Source: Trichormus sp. M33_DOE_039 (GTDB lineage Bacteria > Cyanobacteriota > Cyanobacteriia > Cyanobacteriales > Nostocaceae). From it: a stretch of 64,000 nucleotides of DNA. Under the pieces are notes generated by a model. That model ran no database searches. It had not been told where the DNA came from and worked only from the letters and a program-made list of their open reading frames with translations. Below, in pieces: positions 18,901 through 29,087 of the stretch. The position numbers were made by a program, and so were the translations under genes. The stretch is taken from the NCBI GenBank assembly GCA_015296085.1, contig DVDT01000086.1, positions 124,001-188,000 on the forward strand, written 5' to 3'. Within the stretch, counting starts at the first letter, position 1. Each line of letters begins with the position of its first letter.

Positions 18901-20112
18901 TTCTTTGGTTTCTCCCATGAGGACATAACCCGATAACACAGGAATGTGGCTACCGTTCTTATGAATGTATTTTTTTTCGTAGGGTGTACAAGTACCTTTG
19001 GGATTGGTTTGAGCTTCCCTGATTCCCTGTTCATCTAAATAAAGATATTCTGGTGGTGTGATGGCTCGCCAATTTAACTTTCCTGTGAGTAAATCTTCTT
19101 GGGAATAACCGATCATTTCTAGGAATGCGTCATTGGCTTGTTGAATAGTGCCGTAAATGTCGCTAAAGACGATACCAATCAAGTTTGCATCTACAAAACT
19201 TCTCAGTTTTTGTTCATAGATTTTGGCAGTTTCTTGGGCGCGATCGCGTTGTTGACTGAGTAATTCAATAATTACTGCACTTTGCCAAACTACAATAGCA
19301 AAAATTACAATTAGAATTACCGCAAACACTGATACAGCAAAGGCTGGCCCATATTTTCCTGCTCTTTGTCCTTCAATGATTAACCAGCCAAGAATTAACG
19401 GAAAAGCGATCGCTGCTACTAATAAGCGTCGTGCTATTGAGCCACCATAGCTTTTGCTGATCACTATTTTCATTAATCCCTGTTCTGCCCGCCCCCACAA
19501 AATCCCAATACACAGAACTATAAATAACAATGCTGTGTAAAATCCCATAGAGGGAATAGTTGATGTGGGGTTGTAAAAAAATTTCACTCTGTATATGTAA
19601 CCGATAATCACCTGAAGAGAAATTACAGATGTAATCAGAGTGAAGATTTGAGCATACCAATAGCTGCGCCTATTTCTGGGATACACCAATAACTGTAGAG
19701 CTAAACTCACTAAGATAAAACTTAAGGATGTATTCCACCCTATGCGTCCCTGATCTGCCGTGGGCGTGGAAAACAACATATCTATTCCTAAATTCCAGCC
19801 CCATAAGTATTTACTCAGGGTGAAGAGCGCAATTACACCGACAGCTATGGCACAGATTCTAGACAGGTAATGGCTCTGCGGTGGCTTTCCCCCTACGATT
19901 AGCCAAAGGGAAATACCAGATAAGACGAAGCATAATGCTGTGTTTGGTTGAATTGTAACTGCAAGACCCAAGAAATTGCCCTTAAATATTTCAACGCCTA
20001 GACACCAGACAGTTAATATCAAAATGCCAACTACAACGGCGATCGCACTTGCGCCTTTGGCAACTAGGGAATTGTATGTATCTTGTAGTTGCAAGCGGTT
20101 GACTCCTAACAT
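15928..20112 (-). CDS. Membrane-bound hybrid sensor histidine kinase with PAS and GAF domains
   Basis: This 1394-residue protein has an N-terminal membrane block of roughly seven to eight helices (about residues 15-285). It continues with four PAS-type modules (about 300-425, 425-545, 565-690 and 695-815), a GAF domain (about 830-975), HisKA with phospho-acceptor His1015 (SHELRSPLN), an HATPase with N, G1 and G2 boxes (NLLSNAIKF, DTGIGI, GLGLGLAI) and a C-terminal receiver with Asp1322 (VSDIGMP). All phosphorelay residues are present, so it is probably active. The signal is unknown. No response regulator is adjacent, so its output partner is elsewhere. Confidence 0.92.
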   Translation of the reverse strand: MLGVNRLQLQDTYNSLVAKGASAIAVVVGILILTVWCLGVEIFKGNFLGLAVTIQPNTALCFVLSGISLWLIVGGKPPQSHYLSRICAIAVGVIALFTLSKYLWGWNLGIDMLFSTPTADQGRIGWNTSLSFILVSLALQLLVYPRNRRSYWYAQIFTLITSVISLQVIIGYIYRVKFFYNPTSTIPSMGFYTALLFIVLCIGILWGRAEQGLMKIVISKSYGGSIARRLLVAAIAFPLILGWLIIEGQRAGKYGPAFAVSVFAVILIVIFAIVVWQSAVIIELLSQQRDRAQETAKIYEQKLRSFVDANLIGIVFSDIYGTIQQANDAFLEMIGYSQEDLLTGKLNWRAITPPEYLYLDEQGIREAQTNPKGTCTPYEKKYIHKNGSHIPVLSGYVLMGETKEEGVAFIFDLRESKQARAEQQKFVSLIENSNDFIGLATLEGQTLYINNAGQKLVGLTSLEEVKQKPISDYFMPEDKAYFNEQILPTVITQGYWHGEFRFRHFQTHQAIPVDHHVFTIQDQNTEQPIALATVTRNITEQKQAQEKILQLNKDLQRRLTELQTLLEVIPIGIGIAEDPQCRNIKVNPAFAKQLGISPNVNASLSAPLEEKPTQFKVYNEGREVLPEELPMQYAAAHGLEVLGFEVDIVHNNGKIVKLLEYVAPLFDEEGNTRGSIGAFLDITERKQTETLLRNQQQWWEYVLNLMPRPLLLIEPETARVKFANRAADELAGGEFPRNIPAAEYHTAYYCTDAAGNRISNDQMPGVRVACGERVENYELDWHTPNGILSILVFADTLPAMHGYPATCVLVFQDITNLKQAEKALSLGYKRLQLLFSTASELLFSHEPLALIENCFNKLAEQIELDIYFNYLIEEDPQRMRLASYKGFPDKIAKEIEWLYSGQAVCSVVAQQCQSIYVENVQQSTDPKTELLRFVGITAYYCSPLIAQGKVLGTLGFGSCTRTTFTENQKGMMKAVCDQIAIAMERSELITSLQQQTEQLRAANRMKDEFLAILSHELRSPLNAILGWSQLLRTRQLNEVQTAKGLETIERNARAQTQLIEDLLDISRMIRGKLRLNVCHCNLVPIIESAIENIKLAAQAKEIDLQFFLSPQLPENTQFLISGDPERLQQIIWNLLSNAIKFTSPGGKVAVNLTKIAGGETEAQTAYAQMQVIDTGIGISPNFLPYVFDRFRQADSSSTRSHGGLGLGLAIVRHLVELHGGTVHVDSAGEAQGATFTVKLPLLGVSKTTITKPVNQLTANTLPLPMCPSLLGVRVLVVDDEADSREFVTTVLEQCQAQVRSVDSVEAALEMISQWQPDVLVSDIGMPHEDGYSLIRKLRSLPPEQGGTIPAAALTAYARADDRTRAIQEGYQLHLPKPIEPIELATVVASLIRRT

Positions 20113-21404
20113 TAAGATTTATGTAACCGCATCTATCTAATGTTGGATGTTTTGATTTTGATGATATTTTGACATCCTTATACATCTTACTTTCATATAT
20201 TTAATCTACATCTATCTATGTACGTATTTTAAAGTCATGAAACGAGTTTGATTGCAAAATATAAAAGCTCTGAGCTGCTCTAATCGCTGCTCTAGTAGTC
20301 AACTAATCATGAAATAAACCTACATCTGAATCAAATTTTGGATTATTTTTTTGATCAAGAAGTTCAACGCAGCCTTTATTGATCTGCTTACTAGCTGCCT
20401 CTAACCAACAAAATTGGTAAAGCTGTATCTTCGTATTTTCTTCAACTTTGCTGGTGAACTAATCTCATGTTTTCTTTAAGTCTGGATTAAAACTCAATTT
20501 AACATATACCCAAAACTGACAAAAAACCATAATCATTTTGCCTTTTACCTGCGCATCATAGCATTTGATTTATAGCTAAAAGGCATAGAAGAAAGTGCTT
20601 TTTTGAGACGAATTTTAATCATGATAATCTCTGTTAATCAATAAACATAATTTAAGGAAAAATTAGGAAAAACCATTGCTTTATATTAAGAGGATGTTTG
20701 AAAAGTTATTAACGATGTATCAAATCAGTTGAGATTCCCCTAAATCTCCCTTAAAAAGAAGGACTTTGATTCTTACTCCCCCCTTTTTAAGGGGGGTTAG
20801 GGGGGATCTGAATGTACTTAAAGTTACAGCCGAACACTTTTCAAACACCCTCTAAGATTTATGATCTGAGATCAGCAAACAGCATCAAGAAAGCAAGTAT
20901 TGATAGTAAATTCTTGTGATCCGAGCCATTAATTTGAGATATTCAAAGCTGATTTATCCTGATTTTGAATTTTTTTACCAAGATTAAGGTTGAGTTAAGT
21001 ACAGTCTGAGTGTTGAGTGAATGGAGTCAACATCTATCCGAGCAGAGTTTAGTGTTATATTCAATACTTGCAGCAATGCTACAAACATTTCTTGAGCATA
21101 GCTATTACCAGAGGGGAAAACATCTGAGGATGCTTGCCGACAGGCCTACTGATTTACATTTACACCAAAAATTTATAATAGTTAAATAAAAATAGATGCT
21201 AAAAATATCTCCAGTGAAAGTTGTGTATACGCAATCTTGAATATCATTCATGAAAATTTTGTTAATTTTGATACCAAAAAATATTAATATCTAAAAGCAT
21301 CATCATGGCATCTATACTTTTTTAGATTCAGTAAAAACAATATCCAGTATTATCAAAAAACTGCCAATTGCATGTGGTGTAAAAATCAACAGGGGAGTGA
21401 CAAC
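20113..21404. other. Long intergenic region (about 1.3 kb)
   Basis: Between the hybrid kinase start and the squalene/phytoene-synthase-like gene there is no frame that looks like a gene. It is AT-rich and contains the MITE-like element at 20688-20854. The remainder must hold two divergent promoters. I see no tRNA, riboswitch or small-RNA signature. Confidence 0.5.
20688..20854. mobile_element. MITE-like element with 17-bp terminal inverted repeats
   Basis: Left end 20690-20706 (GAGGATGTTTGAAAAGT) and right end 20836-20852 are inverted copies differing at one base, flanked by TA/AA-type sequence. The about 165-bp interior has no coding capacity. It carries a C- and G-rich palindrome (CCCCCCTTTTTAAGGGGGG, about 20780-20800). 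Size, ends and lack of a gene fit a non-autonomous element mobilised by an IS-type transposase; the parent family is not identified. Confidence 0.65.
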
Positions 21405-22235
21405 ATGGATTTACGTAGTGATGCTTTGCAAATCCTCAAAGAAACTAGTCGAACGTTTTATATTCCGATTAGTATTTTACCGCCAGGGTTGCAAGAGGCA
21501 GTCGCATCAGCGTACCTGTGTATGCGTGCTATCGATGAAATTGAGGATCATCCCGCTTTAGATAATCCGACAAAAGCCAAACTGTTGCGAGCAATCAGCC
21601 TGACCTTACAATCTGGAGTTGACGGTTTTCCAGTCGATGCTTTTTCTGCGGGATTTAGCGGCTATGAAGAGATTTTAGAAGAAGTCACCATCAGAATTCG
21701 AGAATGGTCAATACTCGCACCAGAAACTATTGCACCTCGTATTTGGGATGCGACGGCGGCGATGTCAGACCGGATGGCTTACTGGGCAGAAATTAACTGG
21801 AAAGTTAATACAGAGGCAGATTTAGACCGCTACACCTTTGGAGTGGCGGGTGCAGTCGGGTTATTACTTTCAGATTTGTGGGCTTGGTACGATGGTACAC
21901 AAACCAACCGCACTCAAGCTATTGGCTTTGGCCGGGGCTTACAGGCAGTCAATATTCTACGTAACCATGTTGAAGATTTAGGGCGCGGGGTAAGCTTTTT
22001 TCCTAATGGCTGGAGTGTAGCCAACATGCAAGAATACGCACTCCGTAATTTAGCTTTAGCAGATGCTTATACCAGTAGTTTACCAGCTGGGCCGGCTCTG
22101 CTATTTTGCCAAATCCCTCTAGCCTTGGCGCATGGAACTATTGAAGCCATAGCCAATGGCAAAGAAAAACTCAGTCGTAGTGATGTGGAAGCTTTACTTG
22201 AGCAACTTAATAGTGTCAACCTCAAAGCTGGCTAA
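21405..22235 (+). CDS. Squalene/phytoene synthase family protein
   Basis: From ATG 21405, with AGGGGAG five bases upstream, the protein has 276 residues and the trans-isoprenyl-diphosphate synthase head-to-head fold. The first Asp-rich motif is intact (D44EIED48). The second, normally DxxED, reads N187HVED191, so its first aspartate is Asn. It lies about 170 bp upstream of hpnJ on the same strand. The context suggests hopanoid precursor formation (squalene-synthase-like), but phytoene synthase or a non-catalytic role cannot be excluded because of the substitution. An upstream ATG at 21372 has no ribosome site. Confidence 0.85.
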   Translation: MDLRSDALQILKETSRTFYIPISILPPGLQEAVASAYLCMRAIDEIEDHPALDNPTKAKLLRAISLTLQSGVDGFPVDAFSAGFSGYEEILEEVTIRIREWSILAPETIAPRIWDATAAMSDRMAYWAEINWKVNTEADLDRYTFGVAGAVGLLLSDLWAWYDGTQTNRTQAIGFGRGLQAVNILRNHVEDLGRGVSFFPNGWSVANMQEYALRNLALADAYTSSLPAGPALLFCQIPLALAHGTIEAIANGKEKLSRSDVEALLEQLNSVNLKAG

Positions 22236-22240
22236 GACCA

Positions 22241-22323
22241 ATTTTGGATTTTAGATTTTGCGGAAAGTTTTGTAGGCGGGTTTCCCACCGTAGGAAACTT
22301 TCCAAGACAGATTTTGGATTTTG
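22241..22323. repeat. Palindromic element flanked by TTTTGGATTTT repeats
   Basis: GGAAAGTTT (22262-22270) pairs with AAACTTTCC (22295-22303) around a GC-rich inner palindrome. The unit sits between two copies of an ATTTTGGATTTT-type motif (22241-22260 and 22311-22323), as if it had been inserted into a simple repeat. Confidence 0.6.
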
Positions 22324-22402
22324 CTAACAGCGGATTCTAAAAATCTCAAATAATGCTAATTATCCTGATTTGGTACTGTGGTTTGTTTTAGGAGAGATGT
22401 CA

Positions 22403-23848
22403 GTGAAGAAAACTTTATTCCTCAGTCCACCTTCCTTTGATGGGTTTGATGGTGGTGCTGGTGCGCGATACCAAGCCAAGCGGGAAATTACATCTTTTTG
22501 GTATCCCACATGGTTAGCCCAACCTGCGGCTTTAGTCCCTGGTAGCAGGCTGGTTGATGCACCACCACACAATCAAACTGTGGAGGATGTGTTGCAAATT
22601 GCTAAAGATTATGAACTGGTGATTATGCACACTAGTACCCCATCTTTAGCAAATGATGTGCAGTGTGCAACTGCCATTAAAAATCAAAATTCCGAAGTGC
22701 AGATTGGCTTTGTAGGGGCGCACGTCGCAGTATTACCAGATGAAACGCTGCGGAATAACCCAACTATTGATTTTGTTTGTCGTAATGAGTTTGACTATAC
22801 CTGTAAGGAACTAGCCGAGGGTAAACCTTGGGATGAAATTTTGGGTCTGAGTTATCGGGATCAGTTTGGTAATATTCGCCACAATGAAGAACGTCCCTTA
22901 ATTCATGACTGGGATGCTATGCCCAGTGTTTTACCTGTGTATGCCCGTGATTTAGACATTACCAAATATTTCATTGGCTACCTCAAACACCCATACGTTT
23001 CCTTTTATACGGGGCGTGGTTGTCCTGCTAAATGTACCTTTTGTTTGTGGCCGCAGACTATTGGCGGACATTTATATCGCCACAAAAGCCCAGAAGCAGT
23101 GGGAAGGGAGATGGCGCAAGCAAAAGAACTGTTTGGGGATAAGGTGCAGGAGTATATGTTTGATGATGATACCTTCACCATTGATAAGCATAGAGCGATC
23201 GCCATCAGCGAACATATGAAAAAGCTCAAGCTGACTTGGAGTTGTAACGCTCGCGCTAACCTAGATTACGATACCCTCAAACAACTCCGAGATAATGGTC
23301 TAAGATTACTCCTCGTCGGGTTTGAATCAGGTAATCAAGAAGTCCTCAACCGGATTAAGAAAGGTATCAAGTTAGATGTGGCGCGGGAATTTATGAAAAA
23401 TTGCCACAAGCTAGGGATCACAGTCCACGGTACTTTTATTATTGGTTTGCCCATTGAAACCAAAGAAACCGTCGAAGAAACTATTCGCTTTGCCTGTGAA
23501 TTAAATCCCCATACAATTCAAGTTTCTATTGCTGCACCCTATCCTGGAACAGAACTGTATGAACAAGCCAAGGCTAACGGTTGGTTTAGTGACCAATCTT
23601 TAGTTGCTAACTCTGGGATTCAAACCTCAACTTTGCAATATCCCACACTTTCTAGTGCAGAGATAGAAGATGCAGTGGAAAGAATGTATCGCCAATTTTA
23701 CTTCCGTCCCCAAGCCATATTGCCCATTGTTTGGGAAATGTTGACTGATAGGCAGATGTTAGTACGGCGTTTGCGCGAAGGTGGGGAGTTCTTTTCTTAT
23801 TTAAAAGAACGTCGCACTCAAGCGGCGGCCAAAGTTGTGGGGGTTTAG
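22403..23848 (+). CDS. hpnJ: Hopanoid biosynthesis B12-binding radical SAM protein HpnJ
   Basis: This is a protein of about 481 residues with an N-terminal cobalamin-binding-like domain and a radical SAM core with C207xxxC211xxC214 (CPAKCTFC). The opening KKTLFLSPPSFDGFDGGAGA and WYPTWLAQPA segments match HpnJ, which makes the cyclitol ether of bacteriohopanetetrol from the glucosamine precursor. The GTG at 22403 is preferred: AGGAG at 22390-22394 is 8 nt upstream and the product then begins MKKTLFL. The ATG at 22397 is only 2 nt from the ribosome site. Confidence 0.9.
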   Translation: MKKTLFLSPPSFDGFDGGAGARYQAKREITSFWYPTWLAQPAALVPGSRLVDAPPHNQTVEDVLQIAKDYELVIMHTSTPSLANDVQCATAIKNQNSEVQIGFVGAHVAVLPDETLRNNPTIDFVCRNEFDYTCKELAEGKPWDEILGLSYRDQFGNIRHNEERPLIHDWDAMPSVLPVYARDLDITKYFIGYLKHPYVSFYTGRGCPAKCTFCLWPQTIGGHLYRHKSPEAVGREMAQAKELFGDKVQEYMFDDDTFTIDKHRAIAISEHMKKLKLTWSCNARANLDYDTLKQLRDNGLRLLLVGFESGNQEVLNRIKKGIKLDVAREFMKNCHKLGITVHGTFIIGLPIETKETVEETIRFACELNPHTIQVSIAAPYPGTELYEQAKANGWFSDQSLVANSGIQTSTLQYPTLSSAEIEDAVERMYRQFYFRPQAILPIVWEMLTDRQMLVRRLREGGEFFSYLKERRTQAAAKVVGV

Positions 23849-23871
23849 AAGTTGGGCATGGGGAACAAAAA

Positions 23872-24040
23872 AACCCCTCTCCAAACCTCTTCCCTGCGAG
23901 GAGAGAGGCTTTAAAACCCACATTTTTTGTTGATATTTTAGCTCTTTACTCCCCTCTCCGCGTCGGAGCGAAAAGTCTGAGCGGAGGTTTCCTCCGATCA
24001 GAACTTTTCAAGACAGAGGGGCTGGGGGAGAGGTCAAAAA
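23872..24040. repeat. Dispersed repeats with a nested palindrome
   Basis: A CCCCTCTCC...GGAGAGAGGC repeat is followed by a second copy of CTCCCCTCTCC (about 23948-23959) whose partner GGGGCTGGGGGAGAGG resumes at about 24018. Between them lies a palindrome: AAAAGTCTGA-GCGGAGG (from 23971) against CCTCCG-ATCAGAACTTTT (to 24008). The small palindrome has landed inside the larger repeat. The rest of the hpnJ to giant-protein gap (23849-24135) holds nothing else. Confidence 0.65.
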
Positions 24041-24135
24041 AGACTTATCGAACTCACGTTAGATTTAGGGCAAGATGGGTGAAGCAATAGCGAAACTCAA
24101 CACCAATATCTAAACTTTCCCAGTCCCCAGTTCTC

Positions 24136-27100
24136 TTAAGGTTGGGCTTGAGAAACCACAGTAAAAGCAGTATTAGTTAAAGCCACACGATTAGAGAACA
24201 GAGCAATCTGCACCTGTGCATTAATTCCACTACCATCAGAGTCGAAGAATAATTCACCTTTAGCTTGATTGTAGATGAAGCGATCGCTCCCCGTCGTTGC
24301 CGCAATTCCCAAACGGAACAAACCTGCATCCAAAGTGCCAACTTGACTCAAACCAAATTCCTCTGCTGACAAACGCACAGTCTCACCTGCTTTGAAATCG
24401 CGGATAGTATCAAAAGCACTTAAACTTTCTGTTAAATCAAAGATATCAACACCAGCATCACCGACAAGGGTATCAAATCCCGCACCACCAATTAAAATAT
24501 CATTCCCTGTTCCACCAGAGAGAAAATCATCACCACCATTCCCAATCAAAGTATTATTGCCAGCATTACCACTTAAGCGATTGTTGAGATTATTTCCAGT
24601 TGCGTTAATATTGCCATTACCAACCAAAGTTAAATTTTCAACATTGTTAACCAAAGACGGTAACTCCACAATTGAGAAGATGGTGTCTGTACCCTCATCG
24701 GCTACCTCTGTAATAATGTCGCTAACGCTATCTACCTCATACTGATCATTGCCAGCACCACCGATTAGAGTATCATCTCCAACACCACCATCTAACCTGT
24801 CATTGCCATTACTACCAATCAGGGTATCATTCCCAGCTTTACCCATTAACCAATCATCACCTTCTCCCCCATCTAAGGTATTAATTGCATTGTTGCCAAC
24901 GATTTGATTATTGAGGTTGTTCCCAGTCCCGTGAATAGCGGTGTTACCTAGAAGGGTGAGATTTTCTACATTACTACTATTTGTTAAGTCCCAAGTAATT
25001 GTAGAGTTAATTTTATCTATACCACCATTGGCTAACTCAATTACTTGGTCGCCTAGACTGTCTACGGTGTAAATATCATTACCTGTTCCACCCTCAAGAA
25101 TATCATCACCTTCACCACCATCGAGGTTATCACCACCTTCGCCACCATAGAGGTGATCATTGCCATCGTTGCCATAGAGGAAATCTGAGCCATCGTTACC
25201 ATAAAGGGTGTCGTTACCTGCATTGCCAGACACATAGTCAGTGCCATTATTGCCATAAAGGGTGTCGTTACCTGCATTACCAAACAGATAGTCATTGCCA
25301 TTTAAGCCGTCTATCGTATCATTGCCTGGTGTTCCACGTAGGATATCGTTCCCTGGTGCTGCTCCAGATATGGCAGAGTCGTTGTCAATGATGTTAACGG
25401 TGATGGAAGCAATGGTTAGACCGTTGTAGTTGCCGTCAATGCTACTAACTGTGTGTTGAATTGTGTCTGTGTGACTGCTATCAATGACGGCATCATCAAT
25501 GGCGGTAATTGTTACAGTTTGAGCAACATTCCAGTTGGCGGCAGTGAAGGTGAGGCTTGTGGAGTTGGTTGTGCTTTGTGTACCTGGGTTAATACTGATG
25601 ATGACATCATTGGTGGGTTGGGCGTTGAGGACAACTGAATAAGTATCAGTGACATTGCCTTCGGTAACATTAGTGCTACCGCTGCTTTGAGTGATTGTTA
25701 CGCCTGCTGGAACTGAAAAGTCAGTGATGGTGAGGGTGGCTGTTACTGTATTGTTTAGCAGCACACTCACGTCATTACTGCCATTATTGGCACTCACCAA
25801 GTCAGGTTTACCATCGTTGTTTACATCTCCTATGGCTACGGACTGAGGAGATGTGCCAACGCTAAAAGTCGTAACAGTACCGAAGCTGCCTGTGCCGTTT
25901 CCTAGCAGCACATTCACTTTGTTGCTACCTTTATTTGTTGTCACTAAATCCAGTTTGCCATCACCGTTAATGTCTTTAACTACAACTGATTGAACATTAT
26001 TGTCAACATTAAAGTTATTGGCAGCACCAAAGCTGCCATTGCCATTTCCTAACAGCACGCTCACGTTATTGCTGCCGTTATTTGCTGTGACTAAGTCGAG
26101 CTTACCATCGCTGTTGATGTCCCCTATAGCCACTGAAATGGGATTAACACCAACGTTAAAGTTGACAGCAGCATTAAAACTACCATTGCCCTGCCCTTGC
26201 AGCACACTTACACTATCGTTGTTATAGTTAGCAACAACTAAGTCGAGCTTGCCGTCGCTATTAAAGTCTCCCGTTGTGACAGCATAGGGGCCAAAACCAA
26301 CACTAAAATTAGTGACATTGCCAAAGCTGCCATCACCATTTCCTAGTCGCACACTAACATCGTTGTTGAAAAAGTAGTTTGCTGTCACTAAGTCGAGCTT
26401 GCCGTCGCCATTGAAATCGGCTAATGCTATTGACTGGGGATTAGTACCGACGCTGATAGTAGTTTCTGAACCAAAACTACCATTACCGTCTCCTAGCAGC
26501 ACACTAACATTAGCGTTATTTTTATTTGCTGTTACTAAGTCAAGGTTGCCGTCGCTGTTGATGTCCTCTACTGCTAGTGACTGAGGATTATTGCCGACAC
26601 TAAAAGTAGTTTCTAAACCAAAAGTGCCATCACCATTTCCTAGTTGCACACTTACGTTGTTGCTGGCAGCGTTTGTAGTGACTAAGTCGAGTTTGCCATC
26701 TTTATTAATATCTTTGAGTACTAATGAAGTAGGTTGACTACCGACACTGAAGTTAGTGAAGAGGGTAAAGTTAACTGTGGTAGTGAAGCCAAGAATGTAG
26801 TCTGAGCCATCTGTGAGGTTGACAATGACAGTTTCATTGGGGTCAGTGACACCATCTAGAAGGGCTTGGAGTGTGAGGGTAGCTGTGGTTTGTCCTTGGG
26901 CGATGGTAAAAGTGTTGGCAGTGAGACTTGTGAGATTTGTGCCGGCAATTAAAGTGTAGTCACTGTTGCTAGCGGTGCTGCCAGTGGTGTTAAAGTTGAC
27001 AATTAAACCACCAATAGGTGCTGGGGTGTCTAGGGTAATGGTAAAACTACTACTAGCACCGCCTTCTGTGGGGTTGCTGCTTGCACTAATACTGACCTTG

Positions 27101-28692
27101 GGTGTAGTGTTTTGCAGCACTGTTAGATTGCTACTACCGCTTTGACTAAAAGAATTATAGCTGCCCCTGTTGGCACTGACTAAGTCAAACTTGCCGTCGC
27201 CGTTAAAGTCTCCTACTGCTATTGACTGGGGATTTGTGCTGACGGTGTAAGTGGAGGCAAAGCCAAAGCTGCCATTGCCTTGCCCTAACAGCACTGTCAG
27301 GTTGTTGCTATTAAAATTTGTATTAACTAAGTCAAGCTTGCCGTCGCTGTTAAAGTCTGTTACTGCTACTGAATTGGAACTTGTACCGACGGTGTAAGTG
27401 GAGGCAGAGCCAAAGCTGCCATCACCTTGCCCTAACAGTACTGTCAGGTTGTTGCTGTTAGAGTTGGCACTGACTAAATCAAGCTTGCCGTCGCTGTTGA
27501 AGTCTCCTACTGCTACTGAGCGGGGAAGTAAGCCGACTGTGTAGTTAGAAACAAAGCCAAAATTACCATCCCCTTGCCCTAACAGCACTGTCAGGTCGTT
27601 GCTGAAGGAATTAGCACTTACTAAGTCAAGCTTGCCGTCGCCGTTAAAGTCTCCTACTGCTACTGAATAGGGGCCTGTGCCGACTGTGTAAGTGGAGGCA
27701 AAGCCAAAACTGCCATCACCTTGCCCTAACAGCACTGTCAGGTTGTTGCTGTTAGAGTTGGTACTGACCAAGTCAAGCTTGCCGTCGCCGTTGAAGTCTC
27801 CTACTGCTAATGAATAGTGTGTTAAGCCGAAGGTGTAGGTGGAGGCAAAGCCAAAACCGCCATCACCTTGCCCTAACAGCACTGTCAGGTTGTTGCTGAA
27901 GGAATTAGCACTTACTAAGTCAAGCTTACCGTCGCCATTAAAGTCTCCTATTGCTACTGAAGAAGGACGTGAGCCGACAGTGTAAGTGGTAGCAGAGCCA
28001 AAGCTGCCATTGCTTTGCCCTAAAAGCACTGTCAGGTTGTTGCTGAAGTAGTTGGCACTAACTAAGTCAAGTTTACCGTCGCCGTTAAAATCTCCTACTG
28101 ATACTAAATAAGGTGCTGAGCCAACGGTGTAGGTGGTAACAGGACTAAAAGACGGTAATACTCCGGGGTAGTTTGCTATAGCTGATGTAGTGATGGCTAA
28201 GGTGGTGGATATCTCACCTCGTACTACGTTTAATTCCCAACTACCTTTTTGTTGATTACTGCCGACTTTATTTGTAGAAGCAGCAATATTTGCCCCTGTA
28301 AGCTGGTGTAGTTGGCTGATAAAAGCTTGCCCCGTTTTACCTTGGGCTAGTTCACAACTATAAATCAGTAATTCTGTGATTTGCCAAAGTTGTAATTGTG
28401 GTTGGTAGTAATGGAGGTTATCTAAGTTGAGTTGAGTGTTGCCTAATTGCAAACTACCAGGACTACCGTGAGCAATAATTTGTAGGCTAGTTACTGGTTG
28501 TTGCGCCAGAATTTGACTAATTTGAGCAATGCCATCCTGTCGGCTATCTAAAACAATAAATTGTGTATTTGGCTCAATACCTTCTAGCAAAAGTTGATAG
28601 TTGTTGACTGCGGAATCAATGACTACTAATGTTTGTTGCAGATTGTTTTGGTTATTAACTAAAGATGGATTTAAAGCAGTAATAGATGTCAT
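24136..28692 (-). CDS. Giant secreted DUF4347 / FG-GAP double-propeller / Calx-beta / RTX protein
   Basis: About 1518 residues from the ATG at 28692 (a GTG three codons earlier is possible). Order: DUF4347-like domain (about 20-165, with [10 protein letters not shown]); seven FG-GAP/VCBS repeats of about 49 residues (190-531, consensus [13 protein letters not shown]); a Calx-beta domain (532-650); seven more repeats (650-993); a second Calx-beta-like domain (about 1000-1115); GGxGxDxLxG calcium-binding RTX repeats (about 1120-1415); and a C-terminal cassette with [13 protein letters not shown]. There is no Sec signal. RTX repeats plus this end suggest type I secretion. A role in adhesion or surface layers is inferred from family knowledge; no catalytic domain was recognised. 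Confidence 0.88.
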   Translation of the reverse strand: MTSITALNPSLVNNQNNLQQTLVVIDSAVNNYQLLLEGIEPNTQFIVLDSRQDGIAQISQILAQQPVTSLQIIAHGSPGSLQLGNTQLNLDNLHYYQPQLQLWQITELLIYSCELAQGKTGQAFISQLHQLTGANIAASTNKVGSNQQKGSWELNVVRGEISTTLAITTSAIANYPGVLPSFSPVTTYTVGSAPYLVSVGDFNGDGKLDLVSANYFSNNLTVLLGQSNGSFGSATTYTVGSRPSSVAIGDFNGDGKLDLVSANSFSNNLTVLLGQGDGGFGFASTYTFGLTHYSLAVGDFNGDGKLDLVSTNSNSNNLTVLLGQGDGSFGFASTYTVGTGPYSVAVGDFNGDGKLDLVSANSFSNDLTVLLGQGDGNFGFVSNYTVGLLPRSVAVGDFNSDGKLDLVSANSNSNNLTVLLGQGDGSFGSASTYTVGTSSNSVAVTDFNSDGKLDLVNTNFNSNNLTVLLGQGNGSFGFASTYTVSTNPQSIAVGDFNGDGKFDLVSANRGSYNSFSQSGSSNLTVLQNTTPKVSISASSNPTEGGASSSFTITLDTPAPIGGLIVNFNTTGSTASNSDYTLIAGTNLTSLTANTFTIAQGQTTATLTLQALLDGVTDPNETVIVNLTDGSDYILGFTTTVNFTLFTNFSVGSQPTSLVLKDINKDGKLDLVTTNAASNNVSVQLGNGDGTFGLETTFSVGNNPQSLAVEDINSDGNLDLVTANKNNANVSVLLGDGNGSFGSETTISVGTNPQSIALADFNGDGKLDLVTANYFFNNDVSVRLGNGDGSFGNVTNFSVGFGPYAVTTGDFNSDGKLDLVVANYNNDSVSVLQGQGNGSFNAAVNFNVGVNPISVAIGDINSDGKLDLVTANNGSNNVSVLLGNGNGSFGAANNFNVDNNVQSVVVKDINGDGKLDLVTTNKGSNKVNVLLGNGTGSFGTVTTFSVGTSPQSVAIGDVNNDGKPDLVSANNGSNDVSVLLNNTVTATLTITDFSVPAGVTITQSSGSTNVTEGNVTDTYSVVLNAQPTNDVIISINPGTQSTTNSTSLTFTAANWNVAQTVTITAIDDAVIDSSHTDTIQHTVSSIDGNYNGLTIASITVNIIDNDSAISGAAPGNDILRGTPGNDTIDGLNGNDYLFGNAGNDTLYGNNGTDYVSGNAGNDTLYGNDGSDFLYGNDGNDHLYGGEGGDNLDGGEGDDILEGGTGNDIYTVDSLGDQVIELANGGIDKINSTITWDLTNSSNVENLTLLGNTAIHGTGNNLNNQIVGNNAINTLDGGEGDDWLMGKAGNDTLIGSNGNDRLDGGVGDDTLIGGAGNDQYEVDSVSDIITEVADEGTDTIFSIVELPSLVNNVENLTLVGNGNINATGNNLNNRLSGNAGNNTLIGNGGDDFLSGGTGNDILIGGAGFDTLVGDAGVDIFDLTESLSAFDTIRDFKAGETVRLSAEEFGLSQVGTLDAGLFRLGIAATTGSDRFIYNQAKGELFFDSDGSGINAQVQIALFSNRVALTNTAFTVVSQAQP
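25714..26745 (-). repeat. Coding tandem repeat, second FG-GAP array (7 units of about 147 bp)
   Basis: Seven units of about 49 codons with core D(I/F)[12 protein letters not shown] and VLLGNGxGSFG. Units are more diverged from each other than those of the first array. Seven is the number needed to close one beta-propeller. Confidence 0.8.
27094..28125 (-). repeat. Coding tandem repeat, first FG-GAP array (7 units of about 147 bp)
   Basis: Seven units of about 49 codons with core [16 protein letters not shown] and [10 protein letters not shown]. Several units are nearly identical at the DNA level, suggesting recent homogenisation. The last unit carries a short insertion (about six residues) before LTVL. 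Confidence 0.8.
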
Positions 28693-29087
28693 ATGTGCCA
28701 CTGTATAATTCTTTTATCAGTAGATAATTGGTTTTTTGTGACAGCACAAAATCAACTTATGTCCACAAAATTATGGCATAAGCTAAACTTGCGGTCTTTG
28801 AGAAACCTTTTATCTATCAACAAACAGGTTTCTAGACACCGAGATATTGTCCAGATATTTTTGTATAAAAGTTTGTCATTAATGGTTTTAGCTTAAGTAT
28901 TTTTCCGCGTCAATGTTAAAATACTAAAGTTTTTCCGCAATTAAATTTCTGTATGCGGTGGTGGATGTGATTAAAATACTATCAATGGCGATCGCTCTAA
29001 TTTAAAACTTTCACAAATTAGCAAAGTTAAGTTGCTAAAATCCCCTGCATACAAACACATTTTTTGGTTGTGTCTTCTCTGCAAACG

